This document shows, one piece after another, positions 16,618-29,100 of a DNA stretch of 64,000 nucleotides (its first letter is position 1; each line of letters begins with the position of its first letter). Both the position numbers and the translations under genes were made by a program. The notes below the pieces were generated by a model. It did no database searches. It saw only the letters and a program-made list of their open reading frames with translations, and was not told the DNA's origin. The stretch covers positions 124,001 through 188,000 of the forward strand of contig NZ_UAUI01000029.1 of NCBI RefSeq assembly GCF_900455735.1. The letters are read 5' to 3'. Source of the DNA: Rhodococcus wratislaviensis. Its GTDB lineage: Bacteria > Actinomycetota > Actinomycetes > Mycobacteriales > Mycobacteriaceae.

Positions 16618-18573
16618 ATGTCGGACACTGTCGCCCGCAAGGTCATCGGTGCACACCTCCTCGACGGCCGGATGGAACCGGGCGAGGAGATCTCGATCCG
16701 GATCGACCAGACCCTCACCCAGGACGCCACCGGAACCCTGGTCATGCAGGAACTCGAGGCGCTCCACCTCGATCGCATCAAGACCGAGTTGAGCGCACAG
16801 TACGTCGACCACAATCTGCTGCAGACCGACGAGAAGAACGCGGAGGACCACGAGTTCCTCCGCACCGCCGCCCTGCGGTACGGGTTGTGGTTCTCGAAGC
16901 CGGGCAACGGGGTCTCCCATCCCACCCACATGCAGCGATTCGGTGTTCCCGGCAAGACCATGGTCGGTTCCGACTCGCACACACCGGCGGCGGGCTCGCT
17001 GGGCATGCTCGCGATCGGAGTCGGTGGGCTCGAGGTCGCCATGGCGATCGCGGGTCAGCCCCTGCACCTGCGGATGCCTCAGATTTGGGGTGTGGAGTTG
17101 ACCGGCAGGCTCCCCGACTGGACTTCGGCGAAGGACGTCATCCTCGAAATGCTCCGCCGCCACGGGGTCAAGGGCGGGCTCAACAGAATCATCGAATACC
17201 ACGGTGAGGGGCTCGCGACGTTGACGGCGATGGATCGTCACGTGATCGCGAACATGGGCGCCGAACTGGGCGCAACGACGTCCATCTTTCCCGCCGACGA
17301 CGCCGTCCGCGATTTCCTGCGCGCCGAGGGCAGGGAAGACGACTTCGTGGAACTGCTCGCCGATGCAGGCGCGGAGTACGACGTGCACGAACGCCTCGAC
17401 CTGTCGGCGATCGAGCCGCTGATCGCGAAACCGTCTTCGCCGGGAAACGTGGTGCCCGTCCGGGAGGTCGCCGGTGAGGACGTCAGCCAGGTGGTGATCG
17501 GGTCGTCCGCCAATCCCGGGCTGCGCGACTTCGCGATCGTTGCGGCCATGGTGTCAGGGAGGCAGACCGACCCGAGCGTGAGCTTCGACGTCAATCCGAG
17601 TTCGCGGGAGATCCTCTCCGACCTGACCAAGATGGGCGCCACGCTCGAACTCGTCGTGGCGGGCGCGCGAATTCATCAATCCGGCTGCATGGGCTGTATC
17701 GGGATGGGCCAGGCGCCGGCGACCGGCCGGAATTCTCTCCGGACGATGCCCCGCAATTTTCCGGGACGCTCGGGCACCCGCGAGGATTCCGTGTGGCTGT
17801 GTTCACCCGAGACGGCGGCCGCGTCGGCACTCACCGGGGTGATCACCGACCCGCGGGACTGGGCGGAGAAAGTGGGGATGCCCTACCCGGAGATCACGCT
17901 TCCGGACGAGGCCACCGTCAACACGGCCATGCTGGTGGCCCCGCTGCCCGAGGAGGAAGCTCGGCACGTCGAACTCGTGAAGGGGCCCAACATCTCGTCC
18001 CTGCCCGAGTTTCCGCCCCTGCCCGACCGCATCGAGGCCCCGGTACTTCTCAAGGTCGGTGACAACATCTCCACCGACGAGATCTCTCCGGCCGGGGCGC
18101 GGGCCCTGCCGTTCCGTTCCAACATTCCCAAGCTGTCCCGGTTCACGTTCACCCAGGTGGACGAGACCTATCCGGCGCGCGCGGAGGAGACGGCAAAGAC
18201 CACCGGGCATTTCATCGTCGGCGGTGACAACTACGGGCAGGGTTCCTCGCGTGAGCACGCCGCGATCACCCCGCGCTACCTGGGGTTGCACGCGGTGATC
18301 GCCACCTCGTTCGCCCGCATCCACTGGCAGAACCTCGCCAACTTCGGTGTACTCGCGCTCGAATTCGAGAACCCGGACGATTACGACACGATCCGGCAGG
18401 ACGACGTGCTGATCCTCGACGGGGTCCGGGAGGCCATTCGTTCCGGCCCCCACCTGACCCTGTTCGACTCGACCCGTGACGTGGAGATCCCGGTGCGTCA
18501 CCGGCTGTCCCCACGTCAGGTCGACGACGTGCTCGCGGGCGGATTGATTCCACAGCTGGCACGCAGGGAGTGA
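16618..18573 (+). CDS. Aconitate hydratase-family hydro-lyase, short form
   Basis: 651 residues from ATG 16618, after GAAGGG. The frame is open upstream to 16531 without a better start. The order of segments is that of aconitases: an N-terminal GSDSHTPAAGSLGMLAIGVGG active-site region, GCMGCIGMGQAP holding two cluster cysteines, PRNFPGRSGT, then a C-terminal swivel domain with GDNISTDEISPAGAR and GDNYGQGSSREHAA. It would interconvert citrate and isocitrate or act on a related 2-hydroxy acid in the cytoplasm. Oddity: the canonical GSCTN motif, which supplies the first iron-sulfur cysteine, reads GSSANPG, so only two of three usual cluster ligands are evident. It may be a divergent subfamily with a different cluster or substrate. 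The usual housekeeping aconitase is expected elsewhere. Confidence 0.85.
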   Translation: MSDTVARKVIGAHLLDGRMEPGEEISIRIDQTLTQDATGTLVMQELEALHLDRIKTELSAQYVDHNLLQTDEKNAEDHEFLRTAALRYGLWFSKPGNGVSHPTHMQRFGVPGKTMVGSDSHTPAAGSLGMLAIGVGGLEVAMAIAGQPLHLRMPQIWGVELTGRLPDWTSAKDVILEMLRRHGVKGGLNRIIEYHGEGLATLTAMDRHVIANMGAELGATTSIFPADDAVRDFLRAEGREDDFVELLADAGAEYDVHERLDLSAIEPLIAKPSSPGNVVPVREVAGEDVSQVVIGSSANPGLRDFAIVAAMVSGRQTDPSVSFDVNPSSREILSDLTKMGATLELVVAGARIHQSGCMGCIGMGQAPATGRNSLRTMPRNFPGRSGTREDSVWLCSPETAAASALTGVITDPRDWAEKVGMPYPEITLPDEATVNTAMLVAPLPEEEARHVELVKGPNISSLPEFPPLPDRIEAPVLLKVGDNISTDEISPAGARALPFRSNIPKLSRFTFTQVDETYPARAEETAKTTGHFIVGGDNYGQGSSREHAAITPRYLGLHAVIATSFARIHWQNLANFGVLALEFENPDDYDTIRQDDVLILDGVREAIRSGPHLTLFDSTRDVEIPVRHRLSPRQVDDVLAGGLIPQLARRE

Positions 18574-18601
18574 TCAGCCGGTCGCCGTACACTCGGCGCC
18601 G

Positions 18602-19318
18602 ATGACTGGAATTCAATCGCTGTGGGAGCGCATGAGCGCCGTCAGCCCCGCGCCGGCTCCCTGGATCGTTCAGGTCACGGCGGTGGTGGCGGTGATACTC
18701 GTCCTCGAACCGCACGCCTGGCGGCTCACCCGCAACGTGGTGACCATCGTGCACGAGGGCGCGCATCTGGTGGTCGCCCTGCTGTTCGGCCGAACGCTGA
18801 AGGGGGTGCGGCTGCACTCGGACACGTCGGGTGTCGCCATCTCGTCCGGTAAACCGACCGGGCTCGGCGTGGTCCTCATGACGTTCGCCGGTTACGTGGG
18901 TCCCGCCGTTCTGGGGCTCGGCGCGGCCTGGGTGCTGGGCACCCAGCACGCGGTCGCGGTGCTGTGGATCGGTGTCGTGGCTCTCGCGGCCATGCTGATC
19001 CTCGTCCGGAACCTGTACGGCTTGTTCTCCCTCACGGTGGTGGGGGCGCTGCTGTTCGGACTCGTGTGGTTCGGGACGCAGGACCAGCAGGTGGCCGCGG
19101 CATATCTGATCACCCTGTTCATGCTCGTCGCCGCGCCGCGCCCGGTCCTCGAACTGCAGCGGCAACGCGCCCGCGGCGCAGCCCCGGAGTCGGATGCGGA
19201 TCAGCTGGCGCGGCTCACCCGCGTTCCCGGCATCGTCTGGGTGGCCTTGTCCCTACTCGTGACGCTGAGCTGCCTCGCCCTGGGTGGATGGTGGATTCTC
19301 CGTCCCGTCGGCGGCTGA
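18602..19318 (+). CDS. M50B-like membrane metallopeptidase family protein
   Basis: 238 residues with about six hydrophobic segments. The zinc motif H51-E-G-A-H55 (within [16 protein letters not shown]) lies at the start of a membrane helix, as in site-2 protease relatives of the M50B type. A further glycine-rich span ([16 protein letters not shown]) resembles the second conserved region, but the usual LDG/NPDG metal ligand is not obvious. Actinobacterial members are common, and their substrates are mostly unknown. The gene runs toward the peptide synthetase gene, and the two coding regions overlap tail to tail by 66 bases (19253-19318). Confidence 0.82.
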   Translation: MTGIQSLWERMSAVSPAPAPWIVQVTAVVAVILVLEPHAWRLTRNVVTIVHEGAHLVVALLFGRTLKGVRLHSDTSGVAISSGKPTGLGVVLMTFAGYVGPAVLGLGAAWVLGTQHAVAVLWIGVVALAAMLILVRNLYGLFSLTVVGALLFGLVWFGTQDQQVAAAYLITLFMLVAAPRPVLELQRQRARGAAPESDADQLARLTRVPGIVWVALSLLVTLSCLALGGWWILRPVGG

Positions 19319-22300
19319 GGCGCCCGCGAGGTATCCGGCCAGGATCGGCCCGATGACGGCCAGCGCTTCCGGGTCGGTCATCCGCGCGTGAGGGCGGTCG
19401 ACGGTGTGGGCGATCACGTCCCCACCGATCCACGGTCGCCACGTCCCGCTCGCTGCAACAGGTTGGGATCCGTCCCCGGCAGCGCCGAAGAACACCAGGC
19501 TCCCATCGAAGTGTCGCGGAACGAAGTCGGCGGCAGCGTCGACGACGTCGACGTAGTCCTCGTACAACCGGGTCAGCTGCTCCGGCCCGAGCTGCTCCGA
19601 CGCCGCGCCGCCGAATTCCGTGAGCAGTTCCGGCAGTGTCGGTGCCGGGGTGTCCCGCTCCGCCGACGCGTAGCTGTCGATCATCGCGAGCACACGCACC
19701 TCCTCGCCGACCGAGCGCAACTCGACGGCCATCGCGTGCGCGATCACGCCCCCGACCGAGTACCCGAGCAGGTGGTACGGCCCCCGCGGCTGCACACGGC
19801 GAATCTCTTCCACATATCGATGGGCCCGCTGGGCGATAGACGAAAACCGTTCGACGGGCACGGTCACGGCGGGGGACTGCACACCCCAGACGGGACGGTC
19901 GGGGCCGAGATGCGCACTCAGTCCCGCATAGCACCAGGCCAACCCGATGGCCGGATGGACGCAGAACAGCGGCTCGCGACTGCCGTCCGGATGCAGCGGC
20001 AGCAGCACCCCGAGCCCGGCGGAGGTGTCGGAGGCCGCGGCGAAACTCGACGAGATTCTCGCGGCGATGCTCTCCGCGGTCGCGTCGGCGAAGAACCAGT
20101 CGAGCCGGACCTCGACCCGAGTCGTGGCGTGCAGCCGTGACGCCGCCCTGGTCGCGGACAGGGAGTTGCCGCCCAGTTCGAAGAAATTGTCGTCCAAGCC
20201 CACCAGGCCTGTGCCGAGAACGTCCGCGAACACCGCGGTGACCAGTTTCTCGGTGCGGGTCGTCGGGGGACGGAACCGCTGCGCCCGTGGCACACCCGGA
20301 TCCGGAAGCGCCCGCCGATCCAGCTTGCCGTGCGGTGTCGACGGCAGCGCCGCCAGCACCACGATCTGGTTGGGCACCATGTACCGGGGCAGCCGCTGCG
20401 CCAGTTCCGCCGACACGGCACGGGTATCCACCACCATGCCCGGACGCGGCACCACGTAGCCGACCAGGCGGGCCCCCGTGCCGGCTGATTCGTACACGGC
20501 CACCGCGGACTGCGCGACGGCGGCATTGTGTCGCAGCGCCGTCTCGATCTCCTCCAGTTCGACCCGCTGGCCGCGGATCTTCACCTGGAGATCGCGCCGG
20601 CCGAGGTAGTCGATCGTGCCGTCGCTGCGGCGACTCACCACGTCGCCGGTCCGGTACATCCGGTGACCGGGCGGTCCCCACGGATTCGCCGGGAATCGGG
20701 AGGCCGTCACCCCCGGCTGCCCGAGATAGCCGCGCGCCAACTGGGCACCCGCCAGGTAGAGCTCACCCGGAACGCCGACGGGCACCGGATGCAGCCGCGA
20801 ATCCAGCACGAGCACGCCGACGCCCCTCTGCGGCACGCCGATCGGGACGGTCGCGTCCACGGTTTCGACGACGGTACGGGTCACGGCGACCGCCGTCTCG
20901 GTCGGGCCGTACTCGTTGTACAGCACGGCGGCCGGGCACCGCGCGTGGACACTGTGTGCCGTGCCGGGCGGCAGGACCTCCCCGCCGCAGGACACCTGTC
21001 GCAGTGACGTGAGGTCCGCGTCGGGGATCGCCAGGATCTCGGCCAGCATCAAGGGAAGGAAGTATCCCGCGGTCACCCGGTGCCGTCCGATCAGCCCGGC
21101 GAGATGCCGCGGGTCGCGGTGGCCGTCCGGACGAGCGATCACCAGCCGCGCACCGGCGATCAGCGGCCACCAGAATTCGCGGACCGAGGCGTCGAACGTG
21201 TACTGCAACTTGAGCATCACCGTGTCGTCCGCGCCGAGCGGGTCGGTGTCCTGACGCCAGTTCAGGAAGCTCACGACGGCCGCATGGGTCACGACGACAC
21301 CCTTCGGGGTGCCCGTCGACCCCGACGTGTGGATCACGTACGCGGGGTTCTGCGCCCGCAGGGGCGCGATCCGGTCCAGATCGGAGAACGGCGACGGATC
21401 GATACCGGAGAGGTCCACCCGGTCGATGACGGAGAGCAGCGTCTCCGTGGGCAGGACGTCGGAGAGGTCGAACCGATCGCGCTCGGTGGTGAGGACGGCG
21501 CGTGCGGCCGACGACCGGATGACCTGGGCGTTGCGCTGCGCGGGCTGATCGGGGTCGATCGGCACGTACGCCGCCCCCGCCTTCGCGACGGCATACATTC
21601 CGACCAGGAGATCGACGGAGCGGCGAATCGCCAGGCCCACCATGGCCTCCGGGCCGACGCCGGCGCCGATCAGGTGCCGGGCGAGGCGATTGACCTGTTC
21701 GTCGAGTTCACGATAGGTGAGTGTTCGGTCTCCGGAGACGACGGCGATCGCGTCGGGTGCGGCGGCGACCTGCCGCTCGAACAGATCGACGAGTGTCTCA
21801 CCGGAAGACGGCGCCGCGGTGGGGATGTCCGGGTCCGGATCGAGGAGGGCGAGGTCGCCGACGGCCGTACCCGGTTGTGCGACGGCCTCGCTCAACGTCC
21901 GGATGAAGCGTTCGCCGATGTCCGCGACGGTGTGGTGGTCGAACAGATCGGTGGCGTACGTGAATACGGCTGCGCGCCGGGGACGTTCCGTCCACGGGTC
22001 CGGATCGGCGGTCACGGTGAGTTGCAGGTCGAATCGGGCCGACCGGGTAGGGGGAGCCATCGCCGACACCCGGAGTCCGGGCAGGGCGAGCTGGGCGTGA
22101 TCAAGGTTCTGGAACGCGAGGGCCACCTGGAACAGCGGATTGCGTGCGCGTGACCGGGCGGGATCGAGCACCTCGACCACGGTTTCGAACGGAACGGTGG
22201 AGTGCGCGAACGCGTCCAGGTCGCCTTCTCGTACGCGGCCGAGCAGTTCCGCGAAGCTTTCCGCGGGAATCACCTGGGTGCGCAGGACCAGGTTGTTGAC

Positions 22301-23188
22301 GAACATGCCCACCAGTTCGTCGAGGGCCTGATCCCCGCGTCCCGCGACGGGAGTGCCGATCACGATGTCGGTGGATCCGCTGAGCCTCGCGAGGAGCACC
22401 GCGAACGCCGCGTGCACGACCATGAACGGGGTGACGGCAAGGGTCGTGGCGGTGTGCTCGACCGCACGGTAGAGAGCGTCGTCGAGCGCGAATTCGACTG
22501 TGCCGCCGCGGTGCGACGCGATGGCGGGATGCGGCCGGTCGGCAGGGAGGGACAGCTGTTCCGGCGCACCCGACAACGTGTCCTTCCAGTACGACAGTTG
22601 CTGCGCGGCAACGGACTGTGGATCGTCGCGGTCGCCCAGCAGTTCGTGCTGCCACAGGGTGTAGTCCGTGTACTGGACGGGCAGTTCGGCCCACCGCGGC
22701 GCCGCGCCCGAGACCCGCGCCTGGTAGGCGGTCATCAGATCGCGGACGAGTAGCGGCACCGAGAACCCGTCCGCGCTGATGTGATGGATCATGACGGCGA
22801 GCACCCACTCGTCGGGGGCGAGGGCGAACAGCCGCGCACGGATCGGCGGTTCGGCGCCCAGCGCGAAACCCTTCGACGCGAACGTCGCGACCCGCGCGCC
22901 GACGTCACCGCGGGGCACGGGTACCGGTCGGAGCGTGGGAGCGGCCCGCGACACCGGGACCAACTGCTGGTACGCGACGCCGTCGTTGTCGGGATACAGG
23001 GTGCGCAGCGGCTCGTGACGGCCCACCACGTCCGCGACGGCCGCGGTGAGGGCATCGACGTCGAGCGTCCCGGTGAGCCGCAATGCCATCGGGATGGTGT
23101 ATTCGGGGGAGCCGGGGGCGAGGCGGGCGAGGAACCACAGTCGTTGCTGCGCAGGCGACAGCGGCACGCGGGCGGGGCGCGGACGCAC
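19253..23188 (-). other. NRPS module 4: C-A-T plus thioesterase
   Basis: Residues 3591-4901. C4 is very similar to C3. A4 specificity residues read D-A-R-Y-S-G-E-V-A plus Lys. The Arg and Glu are unusual and hint at a polar substrate, but no assignment is made. A3-core Tyr is replaced by His (HTSGSTG at 4210). A4 shares a PDGHRDPR segment with A2. The TE (GYSVGG, late His in TVDRPHARM) would release the tetrapeptide by hydrolysis or cyclisation. Confidence 0.82.
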
Positions 23189-26100
23189 GGTCAGGGCGAC
23201 GTGCGTCGCGCCGTCGGTCTGCTCGGCGACGGTCGCCGCGAGCGCGGAAACGGTCGGCGTGTCGAACAGCGCGCGCACCGGCACCGTCGTCTCCAGCGCG
23301 GCACCTATCCGGGACGCGGCACGCGTGGCGGAGAGGGAACTGCCGCCCAGGGCGAAGAAGTTTTCGTCGCGCCCCACGAGGTCGAGTCCGAGCACCTCGG
23401 CGAACGCTGTCGCCACCACCCGTTCGGCGGGCGTGTGCGGCGCCTCGAACTCGGTGGCCGCAGGAACGGGGTCGGGTAGTGCCGAGCGGTCCAGCTTCCC
23501 GTTCACGGTGAGCGGCACTGCGTCCACCACGACCACCATCGCGGGCACCAGCGGCATCGGCAGGCGCGTCGCCGCGAAGCGGATCAGCTGATCGGGATCG
23601 ACTGTCTCGTTCCGTGCCGGGAGCACGTACGACACGAGTGCGTCGACGCCGTCCCGCAGTTCACGCACATCGGTCGCCGCGAATCGCACGGCCGGATGGG
23701 TGAGGAGGGTCGCGTCGACCTCGCCGAGTTCGATTCGGACGCCACGCAGTTCGATCTGCGAGTCGTTACGGTACAGATACTCGATCGACCCGTCGCGACG
23801 CCACCGGCCCACATCGCCCGTCCGGTACATCCGCTCCCCGGAGGTGCCGAACGGGGAGGCGACGAAGCGTGCGGCGGTCAACGACGGTCTGCTATGGTAG
23901 CCGCGGGCGACGCCCGGCCCGCAGATGTAGAGTTCGCCGGCCACTCCCGTCGGCACCGGGTGCAGACGCGAATCCAGCAGGAGCACGGCGGCGCCGCGGA
24001 CCGGACGGCCGATCGTGACCGGCTCGCCGGCCGCCATGGGATCACTGATACTCGTCATGATCGTCGTCTCGGTCGGACCGTAGCCGTTGTACACGGCGAT
24101 CTGTTGCTGCGCCGCGCACACCGCAACGAGTTCCGGCGGGCAGGGTTCGCCGCCCACCACGACGACCCGCAGGTCGTGCAGGCCGCGCGGGTCGACGGTC
24201 GCCAGCACCGTAGGCGTGGTGAACACGTGGCTGACCCGCTCGCGGGCCAGCAGGTCGGTGAGTTGATCGTCGCCCTGGACCGTCGGCGGTGCGAGCACCA
24301 GGCAGGCGCCCGCACCGAGCGCGAGCAGCATCTCCAGCACCGCGCCGTCGAAGCTGGGAGACGAAGCGTGCAGCGTGCGCGACGACGCCGTCACCGAATA
24401 CCGGTCCCGCTGTTCCGCAGTGAAGTCGGCGAGACCGGTGTGGGTCACCACCACTCCCTTGGGGTTTCCCGTCGAACCGGACGTGTAGATCACGTACGCC
24501 GGATGGCGCGCATCCAGCGGCCGAGCACGGTCGGCATCGGTGACCGGGGCCGAAGAGTAACCACGACATTCGGTTCGGAAGTCCGGGTCGTCGAGCACCA
24601 GCCAGTCCGTATCGTCCGGCAGGGCCTCGCGGTCCGCGGCGGTGGTCAGCCCGAGGGCGGCGCCGGAGTCGGCCATCAGATACCGGACCCGCGCGGCGGG
24701 GTAGTGCGGGTCGACGGGCACGAACGCGGCACCCGTCTTCGCGACCGCCCACACGGAGACGACGGACAGGGCGGACCGCGGCACCCCGAGCGCCACGAGT
24801 GCCCCGGGTCCCACCCCACGCAGCAGCAGGGCGCGGGCGAGCCGATTCGACTCGGCGTCGAGTTCGCGATACGTCATCGACCGGCCGTCCGCGGTCAACG
24901 CCGATCCTCCTGGATTCTGCCGGGCGGCGGCGGACATCAGGTCGGGCAGGGTGCGTTGCGGCAACGACGGCGGTCCGTCGTGCCGCGCCTGCTGCTCCGC
25001 GACGTCCCGCACGTCGACGTCGCCGATCACCACGGCCGGGTGGGCCAGCGCGGCCCGCAGAATGCGCTGGAATCGGTCCGCGAATCCCGCGACCGTGGCG
25101 TCGTCGAACAGATCGGTGGCGTAGGTGAAGACGCACGACAACGGTCCCGGGTCGCCCGCGTCGTCGACCGATTCGGTGACCGTCAGCTGCAGGTCGAATT
25201 TAGCGGTGTGCGTCTCGATCTCGACGATCTCGGCGGAAACCTCCGGCAGATCGATCACGACCGGCACCGTGTTGTGATAGGCGAGCGCCAGCTGGAACAG
25301 TGGATTGCGACTACGGGATCGAGCGGGCGCGACCGCCTCCACAACTTCCTCGAACGAGACGTCCGCGTGGGCGTACGCGGCGAGATCGACATTGCGCACG
25401 CGGGTGAGTATGTCGGCGAACGTGTCGTTCAGCGCGACGTCTGTCCGTAGCACCAGTGTGTTGACGAACATCCCGACGAGGTCGTCGAGTGCGCGGGGCC
25501 CGCGTCCCGCGATCGGCGTGCCGACGACGATGTCCGAGGTGTCGCCGAGCCTGGCCGCGAGGACGGCCAGCGCCGCGTGCACCACCATGAACGGAGTGGC
25601 GTCGTTCGTGCGCGCGAGAGCACGAATCCGCCGATGAATCTCGGCGTCGAGAGTGCACTCGACGCTCGCGCCGCGGTGCGTCGCGACGGGCGGGCGGACA
25701 CGGTCGAACGGCAGGGGGAGCAGTTCGGGCAACCGGGACAGGGTCTGCGTCCAATACGCGAGGCCCCGTTGTCCGTCCTGCATGTCATGCTGCCAGAGGG
25801 CGTAGTCGGCGTATTTGACGGGGAGGGGCGTCCAAACCGGAAGGTCGCCCCGCGCCCGAGCGCGATACGCCGTCATCACGTCCCGGGCGAGCGGTCCCAG
25901 CGAGAACCCGTCGGCACTGATGTGATGGACGACGAGGGTCAGTACCCACTCGTCCGCGCTGACCGCGAGAAGTTCGGTGCGAACCGGGGGTTCGGCAGTG
26001 AGGTCGAATCCCGCCGACAGCAGGTCGCGCACCCGGCCGACCGGGTCCGTCGTCTCCCGCACCGTGCACGGCGGCACCGCGGAGGCGGGAAGAACGTGCT

Positions 26101-29100
26101 GGCAGGGGATTCCGTCGTGCTCGGGGTAGACGGTGCGCAGGGGTTCGTGCCGTTCGATCACGTCACCCACCGCCGCACACAAGGCCGATTCGTCGAGCGT
26201 GCCGGTGAGGCGGAGCACGACGGGAATGCTGTCGGTGGCCGAGCGGCCGTCGAGACGGTTCAGGAACCACACTCGCTGCTGGGCGAGGGACAGCGGCACG
26301 TGGGCGGTCGGGGCGTGGGGGAGGAGGGGCGGCCGCTCGATCGCGTGTGTTCGTTTCGCGAGATACTCGGACAGTTCAGCGACCGTCGGGTGGTCGAACA
26401 GTTCACGGATGTCGACGGATGTTCCCAGCGCGGCTCCGACGCGGGCGACGGCCTGCGCCGCGGTCAGCGAGTTTCCGCCCGCCGCAAAGAAGTTGTCGTT
26501 TCTTCCTACCCCGCCACTGCCGGTGACCTCCGCGAACACGAACGCGACCACGTCCTCGGTGGGGGTGGCGGGCGGATCGGATGCAGTCTGCGCGGGCGCC
26601 GGTTCCGGTAGGGCGGCGCGATCCAGCTTTCCACTGGTCGTCAGCGGCAGCGCCGGGAGCGGGACGACGGCGGAGGGAATCATGTAGGCCGGGAGCAGAC
26701 CGGCGAGACGGTCGGCGATCCGGCGCTCGTCCGGCGGCGCACCGTCCGCGGGCACGACATAGGCGATCAGCCGGTCTCCCGTTTCCGGGTCGCGGTGCAC
26801 CGTGACCGCCGCGTGTGTCACCGCCGGGTCGGACGTGAGTGCGGACTCGATCTCGCCGGGTTCGATGCGCTGGCCGCGGAGTTTGATCTGGAAGTCGCTG
26901 CGCCCGAAATACTCGAGCCGGCCCGACTCGTTCCACCGCACCACGTCGCCGGTGCGGTACATCCGGCCGCCCGTTCCGCCGAAGGGGTCGGCCACGAAGC
27001 GTTCGGCGGTCAGATCGGGGCGCCCGGCATATCCGCGCGCCACATACGCACCGGCAAGGTACAACTCGCCCCTCGTCCCGACCGGCACCGGTCGGAGCCG
27101 GCTGTCGAGTACATACGTACGTATGTTGTGAACGGGACGGCCGATGGCGACCGCGGTGCCGAACTCGTTGCCGTCGAACAACTCCGAGGTCGCCGCCGCC
27201 GCCTCGCACGGGCCGTACCAGTTGTACAGCCTGGCGGTACTGCGTTCCCTGAATCGCGATGCCGTCGCCGCGGACAGAGGTTCACCCGCCGAGTACACGC
27301 GGCGCAGCGTCGGGAGCGCCCGCGGCCCGCACTGGTCCAGGAAGGCGTCGAGCATCGACGGAACGACATGGAGAGTCGTGATCGACTCCTGCGCGATGAT
27401 GCGAGCGAGGTAGCGGGGATCGCGGTGGCCGTCGGGTTCGGCGATCACCACCCGTGCACCGGTGTGTAAGGGCCACAGCAGTTCCCACGCGGAAATGTCG
27501 AAGGTGAGCGGGGTCTTGTGCAGTACTGCATCGGAACCGTCGAGCGGAGTCAGCGTCTGCGCCCAGCGGAACTGGTTCACCATCATCTCGTGGGTCACCG
27601 TCACGCCCTTGGGTCGACCGGTGGAACCGGACGTGTAGATGACGTACGCGGCGTTCGCCGGATGCAGCGGTGCGCGTCGCTCGGAATCCGTGATCGATCG
27701 GGGGGCGTACCCGGTGAGGTCGAGCAGATCGAGATCCACGACGGCGACTCCGTCCGGGACCGTGCGATTCCGGGAATCGGACGTGAGGACCAGCGCGGGT
27801 GCGGCCGAGTCGATGACGAGTGCCGTTCGCCCGAGTGGGTGCTCGGGGTCCATCGGCAGGTAGGCGCCGCCGGCCTTCAACACCGCGTGCAGCGCGACGA
27901 GAAGCTGAATCGAGCGGGGAGCCGCGACACCGACGACGGTTTCCGGTCCGATTCCCTTCGCGACGAGATACCGGGCGAGCCGATTCACCCGTGCGTCGAA
28001 CTCCGCGTACGTCAGTCGATCCGGGCCGAAGACCACCGCAACGGCTTCCGGGGAACGCGCGACCTGCGCGTCGAACAGGTCCACCAGGGTCTGCGAGGGC
28101 ACCGGTGCGTCCGTCGCGTTCCAGGTGCGCAGAACCCGCTCGCACTCCTGATCGCCGAGGAGGTCGAGCCTGCCGAGGACGACGTGCGGATCCCTGCCGA
28201 TGCACTCGAGGACGCGGCCGGCCCGGGCGAGCAGGGCTTTCTCGTCGTACCGTCGCGACCGGCACTTCGCCGTCAGCCGGAGGGTCCGGGACACCGTCAC
28301 CGCGAGCGTCACGGCGTAGTGCGAGGCGTCGTGTGCGCGAATGCCTTCCAGCGAGAGTCCGTCCACGGGTTCCGGCAGCGCGGTGCGGTCCACGGGGTAC
28401 GACTCGAACGCGACCAGCGTGTCGAACAGCGGCGCCACGCCGACCGCCTGCTGGATGTCCGCCAGACCCAGGTGCTGGTGTTCGAGGAGACGGACGTGGT
28501 CGGCCTGCAGGCGGGTGAGCAGTGCGGCGGTGTCGATGTCGGGGTCCAGCGGAATCCGCACGGGCACAGTGTTGACGAACAACCCCACCGCACTCTCCAC
28601 ACCGGCGAGGTCCGCGGGCCTGCCGGACACGGTCGCGCCGATCACGACGTCGTCCCCGGCGGTCGCCTGCCCGAGAACAATTCCCCAGGCCGCCTGCACG
28701 ACGGTGCTCATTGTGACGCCGAGTTCTGTTGCTCGCGCGGTCAGGTTCCGGGTGTCGTCCTCGCTCAGCTCCAGCACCGCCTCGGATGTGCTGGGGGTGG
28801 GCTCGGCCAGGGTGGCAGGCTCGGTGATGCCGTCGAGTGCCGCGACCCACGCCCGCGCCGACGCGGCGGCATCCCTCGCCGCCAGCCATTCCAGGAAGTC
28901 GCGGTACGGGCTCGAATCCGGCGACTCGGTGCGGACGTCGTCGCGTTGGTAGGCGGTGAAGAGTTCGCGCACCAGCAACGGCATGGACCAGCCGTCCAGC
29001 ACGATGTGGTGGGCGGTGATCGCCAGTTCGGCGCGGTTCGGCACTCGCATCAGCAGGGTGAACCGAATCAGCGGTGGGGCAGACATGTCGAAGCGGGTGG

